DNA of 64,000 nt from Strigamia acuminata (taxonomy: Eukaryota > Arthropoda > Chilopoda > Geophilomorpha > Linotaeniidae), in contig OX442314.1 of assembly GCA_949358305.1 (NCBI GenBank), positions 65,915,369-65,979,368 on the forward strand, read 5' to 3'. The notes beneath the pieces were generated by a model. That model did not search any database. It was not told the origin of the DNA and worked only from the letters and a program-made list of their open reading frames with translations. The translations under genes and the position numbers were made by a program. Shown one piece after another: positions 30,678-41,546 of this stretch (the stretch's first letter is position 1; the number at the start of each line of letters is the position of its first letter).

Positions 30678-33600
30678 TCACTCAAGTTCTAGGGCTCTCA
30701 CATGCTTGACTGACCTTTTTAACTCACGTCCATCGGGTAGCACAACTTTTATCACACGGATTTGACCATCCTCACCGGGAAAAATTTCTTTTATCCTGGC
30801 AAGTGGCCAAAAATATGGGTTAGTACCCATTTTTTCTAGAAGCACTATTTGGTCTACTTTAGGGTTTTTGAAGAACTTATCACCTTTGGATTCATAAAAA
30901 TTCCTCAATTGCATGAGGTAACTCTTTTTCCAAATTTTCCAGAACTCCCAAATAAATTGGCGTCGTTTAATGTCCAGTTTTCTCAAATCGGATTTTTTAA
31001 TTGCACTCAATTGTTTGTTTATTACGTATTTAGGCATACCTCCGGTTAGAAAGTTTTCAGGTGCCAAAATTCTACCACCATCAACACTGTCGGGGACATA
31101 ACTTAAGGGTCGTGAATTTAGCACTGAACTAATTTCCAGAGCCAAAGTTTGGAGAGTTTCTAAGTCTACGGTGCTGCGCAACAATGTCTTTCGAAGTTTA
31201 TCTTTAACAGAGCGGACTAGACGCTCCCACGCTCCGCCCATCCATGGAGACAGCGGTGGGATGAATGTCCAGAGCACTCTCTTATCTGATAGGAATGTTT
31301 GCACATCTGAATGACCGATGAGTTTCCCCCATGATTGTAATTCGAGGCTTCCGCGCTCAAACGTCTTACTGTTGTCAGAGAAAATCTTCCCGGGATATCC
31401 GTGGCGTGCCCCAAATCTTCTCATTGCAAGCAAAAACTTTGGCACAGAAAGGTCCTCTGATACTTCTAAATGTATGGAACGGGTCACCATACACGTGAAA
31501 AGCAAGATGTAAACTTTTTTCTTTTCCTTCTTGTTGCTGCCGACATAAATGGGACCCAAGTGATCCACTCCTGTGTTTTGGAATGGCGCCGCTGGTGTCA
31601 CACGTTCAGCAGGAAGGTCACCCGTTGAAGGGTTGTTGCGTGCAAGTTTTCCTCGTCTGCAAATCTCACATTCTCGAATAACTGTTTGTATAGTTCTTCG
31701 TCCTCTTATAATCCAAAATTGTTCGCGTAGGTGATACAAGGTTTCGCTTATGTCACCGTGAAGCAACTCCAGATGTACTTTCTTAATTAACAGTCTTGTT
31801 ATCCAACTGTCATAATGCATAATAATTGGATAAACCTCATCAAATGTCAATAAAGATTTTTTCAAGCGGCTACGAAGTCGAAGTAATCCGTCCTCGTCAA
31901 TGAAGAGCTCGAAATTGCGTAGGGTGGAATGTTTAGACAGTTCTCTTTTGTTTTTCACATCATCAATCTCCTCAGAAAAATGTAGTTTCTGGGAAAATTG
32001 CAGGATCTTCAATTGGTTGTCCTCTAACTCGAGTGGCGAGAGAGGCTCACCGCGCAAAAGTTTGTTTTTCCATCGCAAAATGTATGAGAAAACTCTCAAA
32101 AGTCGGTTGTAATTTCGGAATCGTTTGAAGAATCGACCAATAAAGCTTTCTGTCACTTGAATTGTCATCACAACGATTTTTCGTTCTTCTTCTGGAAGAT
32201 CCTCTTGTATAATTTCTCTTTTTTCCAGTTTCGAGACATCAACTCCAAACCACCACAGTTTATTTTGCATCAATGTTTTTGAGTTATGTGGTCGAGTCAA
32301 TAAATCGGCTGGGTTAAATTCTGTTGGTACGTGAGACCATTGTTCGGGCGTAGTTGAAGAAATAATTTCTTGAACACGGTTTGAGACGTATGGTTTCCAT
32401 ACGTTCTTGTCCGAATTTATCCAGGCTAGAGTTATGGTGGAGTCCGAGTAGTATTTCACTTCAGTGACCGGGTAACCGGGAAGAAAGTTTTCTAACAGGT
32501 ACTTGGTCATTCGCACTCCAACCACTGCTGCAGTTAATTCAAGTCGAGGAAGAGTCACTTTTTTCGTCGGCGCAATACGACATTTACTCAACAATAAAGT
32601 TCTTTTGCCCTCCAGATTGACGACAAAAATTGAACAGCCAAATGCCTTTGTGCTTGCGTCACAGAAAACTTCTAAAGTGATGTCTTGACCGGAATAAGTC
32701 TGCAGCCAACGTTGTACTTTCAATTCTTTCAATTTTTGTATGTCTTGACTCCACTCTTCGACTTCTTTTTTCTCTGAGTCAAGAATCTTTTCATCCCAGT
32801 TTTTTGTCCTAATCCAGATTGCTTGAACTAGCAGTTTCATTTGAAGCACAACAGGAGCAATGAGTCCCATTGGATCGAATATGGAAGCCATTAATGAAAC
32901 AACTTCTCGCTTTGTATTCGGAATTTTTTCAATGGTCGGAATGTTAAACATCATGACATCTTCTGCCGTGTTCCACAATATTCCAAGCATTTTTATAATT
33001 CCTAAGTCCAAAAACTCCTCTCCTCGCATATGAAAACCTTCTTTTTTCAAATTGTTGAAGACGTCCTTGCTTGAGGTCGCCCACTTTACGAGGGGAAGCT
33101 TTCCGTCGTCTAATATCATTTTCAGTTTCTCGCAATGTGATGTTGTGTCGGCTGTAAAATCTCCTCCTGACGTCAAATCATCCATGAAGATTCCATCATC
33201 GAGTGCGTCGACTTCTTTTGCATGAGTTTCTTCAAATTGTTTCGCTTGTTTCCTAATCGTCGCACACAAGAGGAATGGAGAAGAAATGACGCCAAATGGC
33301 ACGACAATCATTCGCAGAACCATTAGATTATTCCACAAATTTTGCCATGAGTATGGCTCTTTGAAATAGTCACGAGCGACCCACAAAAAACGTAGAAAGT
33401 TTGTTTGAGTAGGGTTGATCATTACTTGGAGAAACGCTTGCTTAATGTCTGCTATTATTGGAATACAATAGAGACGGAATCTCACAATAACGAGTATTAA
33501 GTCTGGATTAAGGGAAGGTCCCGGAAATAAACAGTCATTGAGGGAAAGTTTCCCCGTCTTGGATGAAGACGCGTTGAACACTACTCGAAATTTCGTCGTG

Positions 33601-35918
33601 TCTCGATCCTCCTTGATTACAGGGTGGTGAGGTATATTGTAGGTTCCTTTCTTCAAAAAACGCTCTTCTTTTGGGACTTCCTCCGCGTGATTTTCGTGAA
33701 TATATTGCCACATGGACTCGTCGTAACGTTTTTTGTAATCCTCGTTGGCATCTATTCTTTTGAGCGTGTTAGCCAGTTGGTTCATGGCCAACTCCCAATT
33801 GGATTCCAAGTCGACTTCCTGTCCATTGAATGGCAGCATGACTTCATAACGTCCATCGTCTAGACGCTTCGTAGTTGATTCGAATCGATCGCGAATAAAG
33901 TCGGATTCTTTTTCTCCCGCATTTATTCCGATTGCCTCCAAGTTCCACAGTTTGTCCAATTTTTCTTGGATGTCTAAGTCGCATGTGTTGCAACATGTTG
34001 TCATTCCTTCCTCATCCTCAAACAAATTGGTGTTTCCAGCCGCTCCAGCCAAGACCCATCCAAAAATTGTGTTAATGAGTCCAAGGTCGGCGTTTACCTT
34101 TTTCTTGCCATCCTTAACGACCTTCCACCACACGTCGACTCCTAAAAGCACATCAATTTGAGCAGTCTTAGCTGGTAGGTCTTCAGCAAGTTCGAGATTT
34201 AGTTTCTTCACTTTGTCAATCATTGATGAGTTCAGAATGCCTTGCACTCGTGGCAAATCTTCCACAGAAAGCATGGAAAGTTTCAAATCTTGAGTGTCAT
34301 TTTTACTCTGCAGTGTGACATTGAACACATCGTAGTCCGTAGCTGCTGGAGACGAATCATTAAAACGTTGTGTGGTGGCAGAAACACTGCCGCACTTTTT
34401 AAGTTTCAGTCTATCAACAAATTCTTTTGTGATGAACGAGCGATGGCTTCCCGGGTCGATCATTCCACGAATGCTGTGAGTTCCTCCTGATTTGGTCTTG
34501 AGGTCCGCGGTGAATATCATTAGTTGTAGAGTCGTCGAGATTGCGCAGGAAACATGTGTTGTTACTTGTGGCTCCTTCGGCTTCTCCGCAGCGTTCGTTG
34601 AATTCTTCACCTCGGATTTTTTGCATATTGTGGAGTGATGTCGCCCACCACAATGTTTACAAGAGAATTTGACCTTGCAGTCTCCCACTCTATGCCCAGT
34701 TCTGAAACAATTAAAACACAGTCGGTTTTTCTTAACTATTTCGATTTTCGCGTTAATTTCGAAATCCTTTTTACAAGAGCCGTTTAAATGTTCATCTTCA
34801 CAAAAAATGCACTTGTTTGTCTTTAAAGGCGTATTCTTGCTTTCAGATTTCGGTTCACTCTTCGTTTTTGCACTAGTAGACTGCTTGGCTTCTTGAGTGG
34901 TTGCGCACGTGGTCATTGAACCTTTCACTTTCGTTTTCTCTACGTCCGATTTTTCATTCTTGTCTTTTTTCGATTTTTCCGAGACGTTTTCAGTTCGTTC
35001 GGCCATCGCAACTTCATTCACAAAGAAATTGAGCAACGTAACAATGTTCTTATTTTGAATTCCGTGAACTTGGTAAAATCTTAATGCCATTGAAGTTGGA
35101 AACTTGCTAATTATGTCGGGCAATAAGAAAGCTCCGGAAGTCTGAATAGGAATTTTTAGTTGCTCGAGAAGTCTAATAGTCGCAGAAATCTTTGTCAAAT
35201 TTGTTTTTATCGCTTTAGTTGGATATACACTTGAAACAGCTTTTAATTCTCGAATTGATTTTATTAACGCAGTTTGTTGGGCATCCTCATCACCAAAATG
35301 TCTTTCGAGTTCTTCTCTTGCAAGGTCGTAGGATTCCTCAATCAGGGGAAAAGTTGAGATGAGAATTGCCGCTTCTCCAGTACACATAGTTTGTAAATAC
35401 TGGAGTTTTTCAATGTTACTCAGGTCTGGATCCTTGTGTACGGAGGTCTCAAAGTTGCTTTTGAATGTTCTATACTTCAAAATATCTCCGTCAAATTTTA
35501 CGGAATCCAGTTTGGGCAGCTTCGAATTTTTTCTAAACGTTGCTGTCGCGTTCAAGGTTGTATTCTGGTTTGAGCTTGTCGACGTATTTAATCTTCCTCC
35601 CAAAGTTGGAAGTGATCGCTTTGAAATTTCGTATCTCGTGCGAAGAAGATCCACTCTTGCTTGCATAGTCTCAAGCTTGTCAATGCATTCTAGATAATAG
35701 CCGTGGTCCGAATATTCCTGTAGATCATTCAGCGCACCGACTATTCTCGTTTCTTTCGGGGTCGCAGTTTGCACCAGCGCTTCCAGTTCACCTGGATCTG
35801 CTGTCTTCTCCGATATAGACAACAAATGATTCATTGCAGTGACTTGCGACTCCCAACGTTGTTGTAGCACTTCGATTTGATCCTCAGTTAGAAGATCTCT
35901 CATTGTAGGTTCCGCCAT
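30678..35918 (-). CDS. BEL/Pao gag-pol polyprotein (element 3)
   Basis: 1746 residues, the same length and domain order as the element 1 protein: gag, zinc knuckle 401-414, aspartic protease Asp488 in IDPG, reverse transcriptase Asp824 and FMDD 911-914, RNase H 1087/1127/1159, integrase zinc motif and Asp1452, Asp1515, Glu1565. No stop or frameshift. It differs from element 1 at a limited number of residues, for example Leu18 for Gln, Glu343 for Asp, and GHSDVQTFLSD for GHNDVKTFLSE around 1535-1545. Most DNA differences in coding DNA are silent, as expected for a protein under constraint. Probably active or recently so. Confidence 0.96.
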   Translation of the reverse strand: MAEPTMRDLLTEDQIEVLQQRWESQVTAMNHLLSISEKTADPGELEALVQTATPKETRIVGALNDLQEYSDHGYYLECIDKLETMQARVDLLRTRYEISKRSLPTLGGRLNTSTSSNQNTTLNATATFRKNSKLPKLDSVKFDGDILKYRTFKSNFETSVHKDPDLSNIEKLQYLQTMCTGEAAILISTFPLIEESYDLAREELERHFGDEDAQQTALIKSIRELKAVSSVYPTKAIKTNLTKISATIRLLEQLKIPIQTSGAFLLPDIISKFPTSMALRFYQVHGIQNKNIVTLLNFFVNEVAMAERTENVSEKSKKDKNEKSDVEKTKVKGSMTTCATTQEAKQSTSAKTKSEPKSESKNTPLKTNKCIFCEDEHLNGSCKKDFEINAKIEIVKKNRLCFNCFRTGHRVGDCKVKFSCKHCGGRHHSTICKKSEVKNSTNAAEKPKEPQVTTHVSCAISTTLQLMIFTADLKTKSGGTHSIRGMIDPGSHRSFITKEFVDRLKLKKCGSVSATTQRFNDSSPAATDYDVFNVTLQSKNDTQDLKLSMLSVEDLPRVQGILNSSMIDKVKKLNLELAEDLPAKTAQIDVLLGVDVWWKVVKDGKKKVNADLGLINTIFGWVLAGAAGNTNLFEDEEGMTTCCNTCDLDIQEKLDKLWNLEAIGINAGEKESDFIRDRFESTTKRLDDGRYEVMLPFNGQEVDLESNWELAMNQLANTLKRIDANEDYKKRYDESMWQYIHENHAEEVPKEERFLKKGTYNIPHHPVIKEDRDTTKFRVVFNASSSKTGKLSLNDCLFPGPSLNPDLILVIVRFRLYCIPIIADIKQAFLQVMINPTQTNFLRFLWVARDYFKEPYSWQNLWNNLMVLRMIVVPFGVISSPFLLCATIRKQAKQFEETHAKEVDALDDGIFMDDLTSGGDFTADTTSHCEKLKMILDDGKLPLVKWATSSKDVFNNLKKEGFHMRGEEFLDLGIIKMLGILWNTAEDVMMFNIPTIEKIPNTKREVVSLMASIFDPMGLIAPVVLQMKLLVQAIWIRTKNWDEKILDSEKKEVEEWSQDIQKLKELKVQRWLQTYSGQDITLEVFCDASTKAFGCSIFVVNLEGKRTLLLSKCRIAPTKKVTLPRLELTAAVVGVRMTKYLLENFLPGYPVTEVKYYSDSTITLAWINSDKNVWKPYVSNRVQEIISSTTPEQWSHVPTEFNPADLLTRPHNSKTLMQNKLWWFGVDVSKLEKREIIQEDLPEEERKIVVMTIQVTESFIGRFFKRFRNYNRLLRVFSYILRWKNKLLRGEPLSPLELEDNQLKILQFSQKLHFSEEIDDVKNKRELSKHSTLRNFELFIDEDGLLRLRSRLKKSLLTFDEVYPIIMHYDSWITRLLIKKVHLELLHGDISETLYHLREQFWIIRGRRTIQTVIRECEICRRGKLARNNPSTGDLPAERVTPAAPFQNTGVDHLGPIYVGSNKKEKKKVYILLFTCMVTRSIHLEVSEDLSVPKFLLAMRRFGARHGYPGKIFSDNSKTFERGSLELQSWGKLIGHSDVQTFLSDKRVLWTFIPPLSPWMGGAWERLVRSVKDKLRKTLLRSTVDLETLQTLALEISSVLNSRPLSYVPDSVDGGRILAPENFLTGGMPKYVINKQLSAIKKSDLRKLDIKRRQFIWEFWKIWKKSYLMQLRNFYESKGDKFFKNPKVDQIVLLEKMGTNPYFWPLARIKEIFPGEDGQIRVIKVVLPDGRELKRSVKHVRALELE

Positions 35919-36118
35919 TTTCTCTGTCCTCTCTCACAAAAAATTCGGCTGTGAAATTTGGAAAGAACAGATAAAAACGGGCATGACAATTCAACTTTGT
36001 TTTAATTTTTAAGAGAATAAATCTTGTAATTTTATCCCCCAAAAATTTCTCAATTTTCACGGTTTTTGTTTTAACTTTAAAGAGAATAAACTTTTTTATT
36101 TTATCCCCCAAAAAGCAC
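35919..36118 (-). promoter_or_regulatory. Leader next to gag (element 3)
   Basis: Same layout as in element 1: an acceptor-like pyrimidine run ending TTTCACAG just upstream of the gag ATG, and the 69-bp-offset direct repeat. No separate gene is evident. Confidence 0.4.
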
Positions 36119-37126
36119 TCAATTTTCACGGTCCTTGGTGACACGTGAGAATTTTAGAATATCAAATGTTTGGCCAATCGAGGATGACCAAAAATTTGAG
36201 CGGTTTTTGTGTACGTAAATAAAACGTGACACAATTACCCTGCACAGTTTGAAAATAATTGACGGTTTGTTTTGCAACAAAGCACGCCAATAAACTCTTT
36301 TGAAAACAATTGACGGTTCGTTTTGCAACAAAACACGCCAATAACTCCTAACATTAAATTTTGACTCTACTGACAGCTCATTCAACTTGAAACTAGTCAG
36401 TTCTACTCGAAATAAATCTAATCTCCCCCGCTTATGGCGGTTATAATGGAGAACTAAACATGCAATGAAAAAACACTTCAAATTTTGGTATGAAAACACT
36501 TTTACTAAAATTTTCCCCAAAACTAGCAAATGAAACAACAAAAACACCAATGGAATACCCAAAACAATACCCTCATGCAATAAAAATCCCCAAAATGAAA
36601 ACACAGAACTCCAAAAACAAGAAAATGCAAATAATCCAGGGGCAAATCGTCTTCCCAGCGCAGCGCGTTGTGTATCCAAATATGGCGACCGGAAGATCCC
36701 GTTGCTTGCACACGATTGTTCAAATTCGACGCCGTACCTGTCCTCGTTGTGGCTGAAGTCACGTTGAACGTTGACACTACTTGTAGCAGACGACGAATCG
36801 CGAACGTAAATTATTCCGTTGATCGCACCAAACGCACGATCGGACGTTGCACTGACGTCACGACGAAAACACAGAAAGAATGCAACGGCTATCCTGGTCA
36901 CGGCTACCAAAACTAGATATTCGATGTTGCGGTCGGTCAACACGAATATAGAAGAAATGGGCATTTGCGGTTTGAAATTCCCGCCACTAAGATTTGATGA
37001 TCGTATAGCAAAGTACGTACATAAACCGTGCTGGAAACCACAATAATCACTCCCGAATCCATTGTTGCATGAGGAGAAAGCAATCGAGAGCACTGTTGAA
37101 AGGTATCCGAGTGCTTGTTTATCCAT
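36119..37126 (-). CDS. Unrecognised 335-codon ORF from 5' LTR into leader (element 3)
   Basis: Counterpart of the 335-codon frame of element 1, same length and start (MDKQALGY). It carries about seven substitutions, including His33 for Arg, Leu35 for Phe, Leu46 for His, Arg97 for Cys and Gly for Arg in the basic run after the last hydrophobic segment. The hydrophobic segments and the 17-residue repeat are kept. Function unknown; it may be a membrane protein or a chance frame. Confidence 0.35.
   Translation of the reverse strand: MDKQALGYLSTVLSIAFSSCNNGFGSDYCGFQHGLCTYFAIRSSNLSGGNFKPQMPISSIFVLTDRNIEYLVLVAVTRIAVAFFLCFRRDVSATSDRAFGAINGIIYVRDSSSATSSVNVQRDFSHNEDRYGVEFEQSCASNGIFRSPYLDTQRAALGRRFAPGLFAFSCFWSSVFSFWGFLLHEGIVLGIPLVFLLFHLLVLGKILVKVFSYQNLKCFFIACLVLHYNRHKRGRLDLFRVELTSFKLNELSVESKFNVRSYWRVLLQNEPSIVFKRVYWRALLQNKPSIIFKLCRVIVSRFIYVHKNRSNFWSSSIGQTFDILKFSRVTKDREN
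36891..36909 (-). promoter_or_regulatory. Primer-binding site, tRNA-His-like (element 3)
   Basis: Minus-strand TGGTAGCCGTGACCAGGAT, 15 bases after the LTR, the same as in element 1 including the extra A. Confidence 0.7.
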
Positions 37127-38435
37127 AAGCCAGCGGGGAAAAGAGATTAACTACTCCCGACACATTGGAAAAGATGGCGGAAATAAAGTTAAACACGAGC
37201 TAAAATTCAACAACTTCTTTAATGAACGGTTAGATGAAAACTGAATAAAATACACGAATGTAATTGGCCCTCAAGGGAGCCGCACATGCGCAATACCGAA
37301 AATGGCACGCGCCAAGCCGATTAGCGGCGAAATACAGACACAAAATTCTCCGTTGTCATGGCAACGGAGGAAAACGAAATACAGGCAAAGTTGACAAATT
37401 GTGAAATTAGCACGGATTACAGTTTGTAATATATCAAAATGACCGCAAGAATGCAGTGAATAAAAAAGCTAATCATAACAATTCGATTCAATAAGTAAAA
37501 CAATGAAAACGAAGCACAAAACAATGATCGTGTAGCAGACGATCGCAATAGCCAATCACAGGCAAGTATGATGACGTAACCGTAAGATTTGAATTTAAAA
37601 TGGCTTTAAAACACAAAATAACATAAGAATTCAGGTTAAAAAACATCGTAATGAAATAGTATAATCAATTCAATCAATATACATCGCAAACAAATTGAAA
37701 TAAAAACGAATTACCGATAAATTCCAACATGGCGGCCTCGAACGTCATATTGGCGGTAAAACCAGTACATTTGAAATTAGATACACAGAATGTTAATAAA
37801 AACCACATAGAAATGTTAAATAGAATTAGGAAATGTTATTTCCTGCACAAAATCACAATATTTATTCAACACAACACTTTGAAATAGATCGTAAGCCGCA
37901 CGAACCGAACATTATCGGCCGCGCCCATGCGGTGGCCGACAACGAACGTTCGCACTGACGAAACGAAAACACTTGGGCAAAAATAAAGCACACCAGTCGA
38001 AAGAGCAGACTTTAATTAGTATAAATCAATTGTGAATGGAATTCTTAACAACTCGGAAAGTATAAAACGAAACGTTAGAAGTTCTAACGAAACGCGACTA
38101 GCAATGGAAAAATGACGTCACGCGTGTAGCGTAACTGAACTGCACTTCGACGAATGTACCTAAAAATGCCGAAAATCATGAAAATGCATAAGAAATCAAT
38201 GAGAAATGACATAAAACTTCAATAACACTTGAAATAACAGTAAATTAAAATGTAATATCAACACAAAAGACACTAAAAATACTAAAAACACTAGAAAATG
38301 TTTTAATAAGATAAAACCTGAAAAGCAATAGATGAAAATATTAGGCAAAAACTCAATTACACTATGAATATTTATTATGACATAAAACACAGTAATAAAT
38401 GCAATTTCTAAAATATTTCCACGTTGTTTGCAACA
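36925..38435 (-). repeat. 5' LTR of element 3
   Basis: 1511 bp, by eye identical to 29107-30617. YY1/Pho-like AAGATGGCGG lies at 37171. Confidence 0.95.
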
Positions 38436-39012
38436 CTTGTGGTGTTTGTGCTAAGTCAACTGTGATGAGATCAAAAGTCTATTCTCCCAAATCATTGGTT
38501 GGATGTTTCTAAACCTTACATTGGAGCCTTCTACTAAGGTTTAAACACTATTTCTGAACATTCAGAGACATTGGTCTTGTGGTGTTTGTTCTAAGTCAAC
38601 TGTGATGAGATCAAAAGTCTATTCTCCCAAATCATTGGTTGGATGTTTCTAAAACTTACATTGGAGCCTTCTACTAAGTTTTAAACACTATTTCTGAACA
38701 TTCAGAGACATTGGTCTTGTGGTGTTTGTGCTAAGTCAACTGTGATGAGATCAAAAGTCTATTCTCCCAAATCATTGGTTGGATGTTTCTAAAACTTACA
38801 TTGGAGCCTTCTACTAAGGTTTAAACACTATTTCTGAACATTCAGAGACATTGGACTTGTGGTGTTTGTGCTAAGTCAACTGTGATGAGATCAAAAGTCT
38901 ATTCTCCCAAATCATTGGTTGGATGTTTCTAAAACTTACATTGGAGCCTTCTACTAAGGTTTAAACACTATTTCTGAACATTCAGAGACATTGGTGTTTG
39001 TGCTAAGTCAAC

Positions 39013-41546
39013 TGCGATCTGAAATGAGCTCAAAATTTTTTTTTCAAAATTTATTGCTTGGGTGTTGCTAAAACTTACATTTAAGGCTTCTACAAAGGTT
39101 TAAACACTATTTATAAACATTCAGACACATTGGACTTGTGGTGTTTGTGCTAAGTCAACTGTGATGAGATCAAAAGTCTATTCTCCCAAATCATTGGTTG
39201 GATGTTTCTAAAACTTACATTGGAGCCTTCTACTAAGGTTTAAACACTATTTCTGAACATTCAGAGACATTGGACTTGTGGTGTTTCTGCTAAGTCAACT
39301 GTGATGAGATCAAAAGTCTATTCTCCCAAATCATTGGTTGGATGTTTCTAAAACTTACATTGGAGCCTTCTACTAAGGTTTAAACACTATTTCTGAACAT
39401 TCAGAGACATTGGTCTTGTGGTGTTTGTGCTAAGTCAACTGTGATGAGATCAAAAGTCTATTCTCCCAAATCATTGGTTGGATGTTTCTAAAACTTACAT
39501 TGGAGCCTTCTACTAAGGTTTAAACACTATTTCTGAACATTCAGAGACATTGGTCTTGTGGTGTTTGTGCTAAGTCAACTGTGATGAGATCAAAAGTCTA
39601 TTCTCCCAAATCATTGGTTGGATGTTTCTAAAACTTACATTGGAGCCTTCTACTAAGGTTTAAACACTATTTCTGAACATTCAGAGACATTGGTCTTGTG
39701 GTGTTTGTGCTAAGTCAACTGCGATGTGAAATGAACTCAAAATTTTTTTTTCAAAATTTATTGCTTGGGTGTTGCTAAAACTTATATTGAAGGCTTCTAC
39801 TAAGGTTTAAACACTATTTCTGAACATTCAGAGACATTGGACTTGTGGTGTTTGTGCTAAGTCAACTGTGATGAGATCAAAAGTCTATTCTCCCAAATCA
39901 TTGGTTGGATGTTTCTAAAACTTACATTAGAGCCTTCTACTAAGGTTTAAACACTAATTCTGAACATTCAGAGACATTGGTCTTGTGGTGTTTGTGCTAA
40001 GTCAACTGTGATGAGATCAAAAGTCTATTCTCCCAAATCATTGGTTGGATGTTTCTAAAACTTACATTGGAGCCTTCTACTAAGGTTTAAACACTATTTC
40101 TGAACATTCAGAGACATTGGTCTTGTGGTGTTTGTGCTAAGTCAACTGTGATGAGATCAAAAGTCTATTCTCCTAAATCAATGGTTGAATGTTTCTAAAA
40201 CTTACATTGGAGCCTTCTACTAAGGTTTAAACACTATTTCTGAACATTCAGAGACATTGGACTTGTGGTGTTTCTGCTAAGTCAACTGTGATGAGATCAA
40301 AAGTCTATTCTCCCAAATCATTGGTTGGATGTTTCTAAAACTTACATTGGAGCCTTCTACTAAGGTTTAAACACTATTTCTGAACATTCAGAGACATTGG
40401 TCTTGTGGTGTTTGTGCTAAGTCAACTGTGATGAGATCAAAAGTCTATTCTCCCAAATCATTGGTTGGATGTTTCTAAAACTTACATTGGAGCCTTCTAC
40501 TAAGGTTTAAACACTATTTCTGAACATTCAGAGACATTGGTCTTGTGGTGTTTGTGCTAAGTCAACTGTGATTAGATCAAAAGTCTATTCTCCCAAATCA
40601 TTGGTTGGATGTCTCTAAAACTTACATTGGAGCCTTCTACTAAGGTTTAAACACTATTTCTGAACATTCAGAGACATTGGTCTTGTGGTGTTTGTGCTAA
40701 GTCAACTGTGATGAGATCAAAAGTCTATTCTCCCAAATCATTGGTTGGATGTTTCTAAAACTTACATTGGAGCCTTCTACTAAGGTTTAAACACTATTTC
40801 TGAACATTCAGAGACATTGGTCTTGTGGTGTTTGTGCTAAGTCAACTGTGATGAGATCAAAAGTCTATTCTCCTAAATCAATGGTTGAATGTTTCTAAAA
40901 CTTACATTGGAGCCTTCTACTAAGGTTTAAACACTATTTCTGAACATTCAGAGACATTGGACTTGTGGTGTTTGTGCTAAGTCAACTGTGATGAGATCAA
41001 AAGTCTATTCTCCCAAATCATTGGTTGGATGTTTCTAAAACTTACATTGGAGCCTTCTACTAAGGTTTAAACACTATTTCTGAACATTCAGAGACATTGG
41101 ACTTGTGGTGTTTGTGCTAAGTCAACTGTGATGAGATCAAAAGTCTATTCTCCCAAATCATTGGTTGGATGTTTCTAAACCTTACATTGGAGCCTTCTAC
41201 TAAGGTTTAAACACTATTTCTGAACATTCAGAGACATTGGTCTTGTGGTGTTTGTTCTAAGTCAACTGTGATGAGATCAAAAGTCTATTCTCCCAAATCA
41301 TTGGTTGGATGTTTCTAAAACTTACATTGGAGCCTTCTACTAAGGTTTAAACACTATTTCTGAACATTCAGAGACATTGGTCTTGTGGTGTTTGTGCTAA
41401 GTCAACTGTGATGAGATCAAAAGTCTATTCTCCCAAATCATTGGTTGGATGTTTCTAAAACTTACATTGGAGCCTTCTACTAAGGTTTAAACACTATTTC
41501 TGAACATTCAGAGACATTGGTCTTGTGGTGTTTGTGCTAAGTCAAC
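39013..41546 (+). repeat. 2534-bp satellite segment duplicated at 49826-52359
   Basis: T monomer to second following S monomer, 2534 bp, with the same internal spacing (707 then 1827) as 49826-52359, an offset of 10813 bp. A similar segment starts at 47300, with the 707-bp step but 1819 bp to the next T monomer. Confidence 0.8.

Larger units (their letters stand above)
29107..38435 (-). mobile_element. Element 3: complete BEL/Pao LTR retrotransposon
   Basis: Sister copy of element 1 in the same orientation: 5' LTR 36925-38435, primer site, leader, full gag-pol, 3' LTR 29107-30617. The 5-bp target CTTGT is duplicated on both sides (29102-29106 and 38436-38440). I found no difference between its two 1511-bp LTRs, so it is very young. 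It differs from element 1 by scattered changes plus a few short patches with many substitutions, which suggests recombination with a further relative. Confidence 0.96.
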
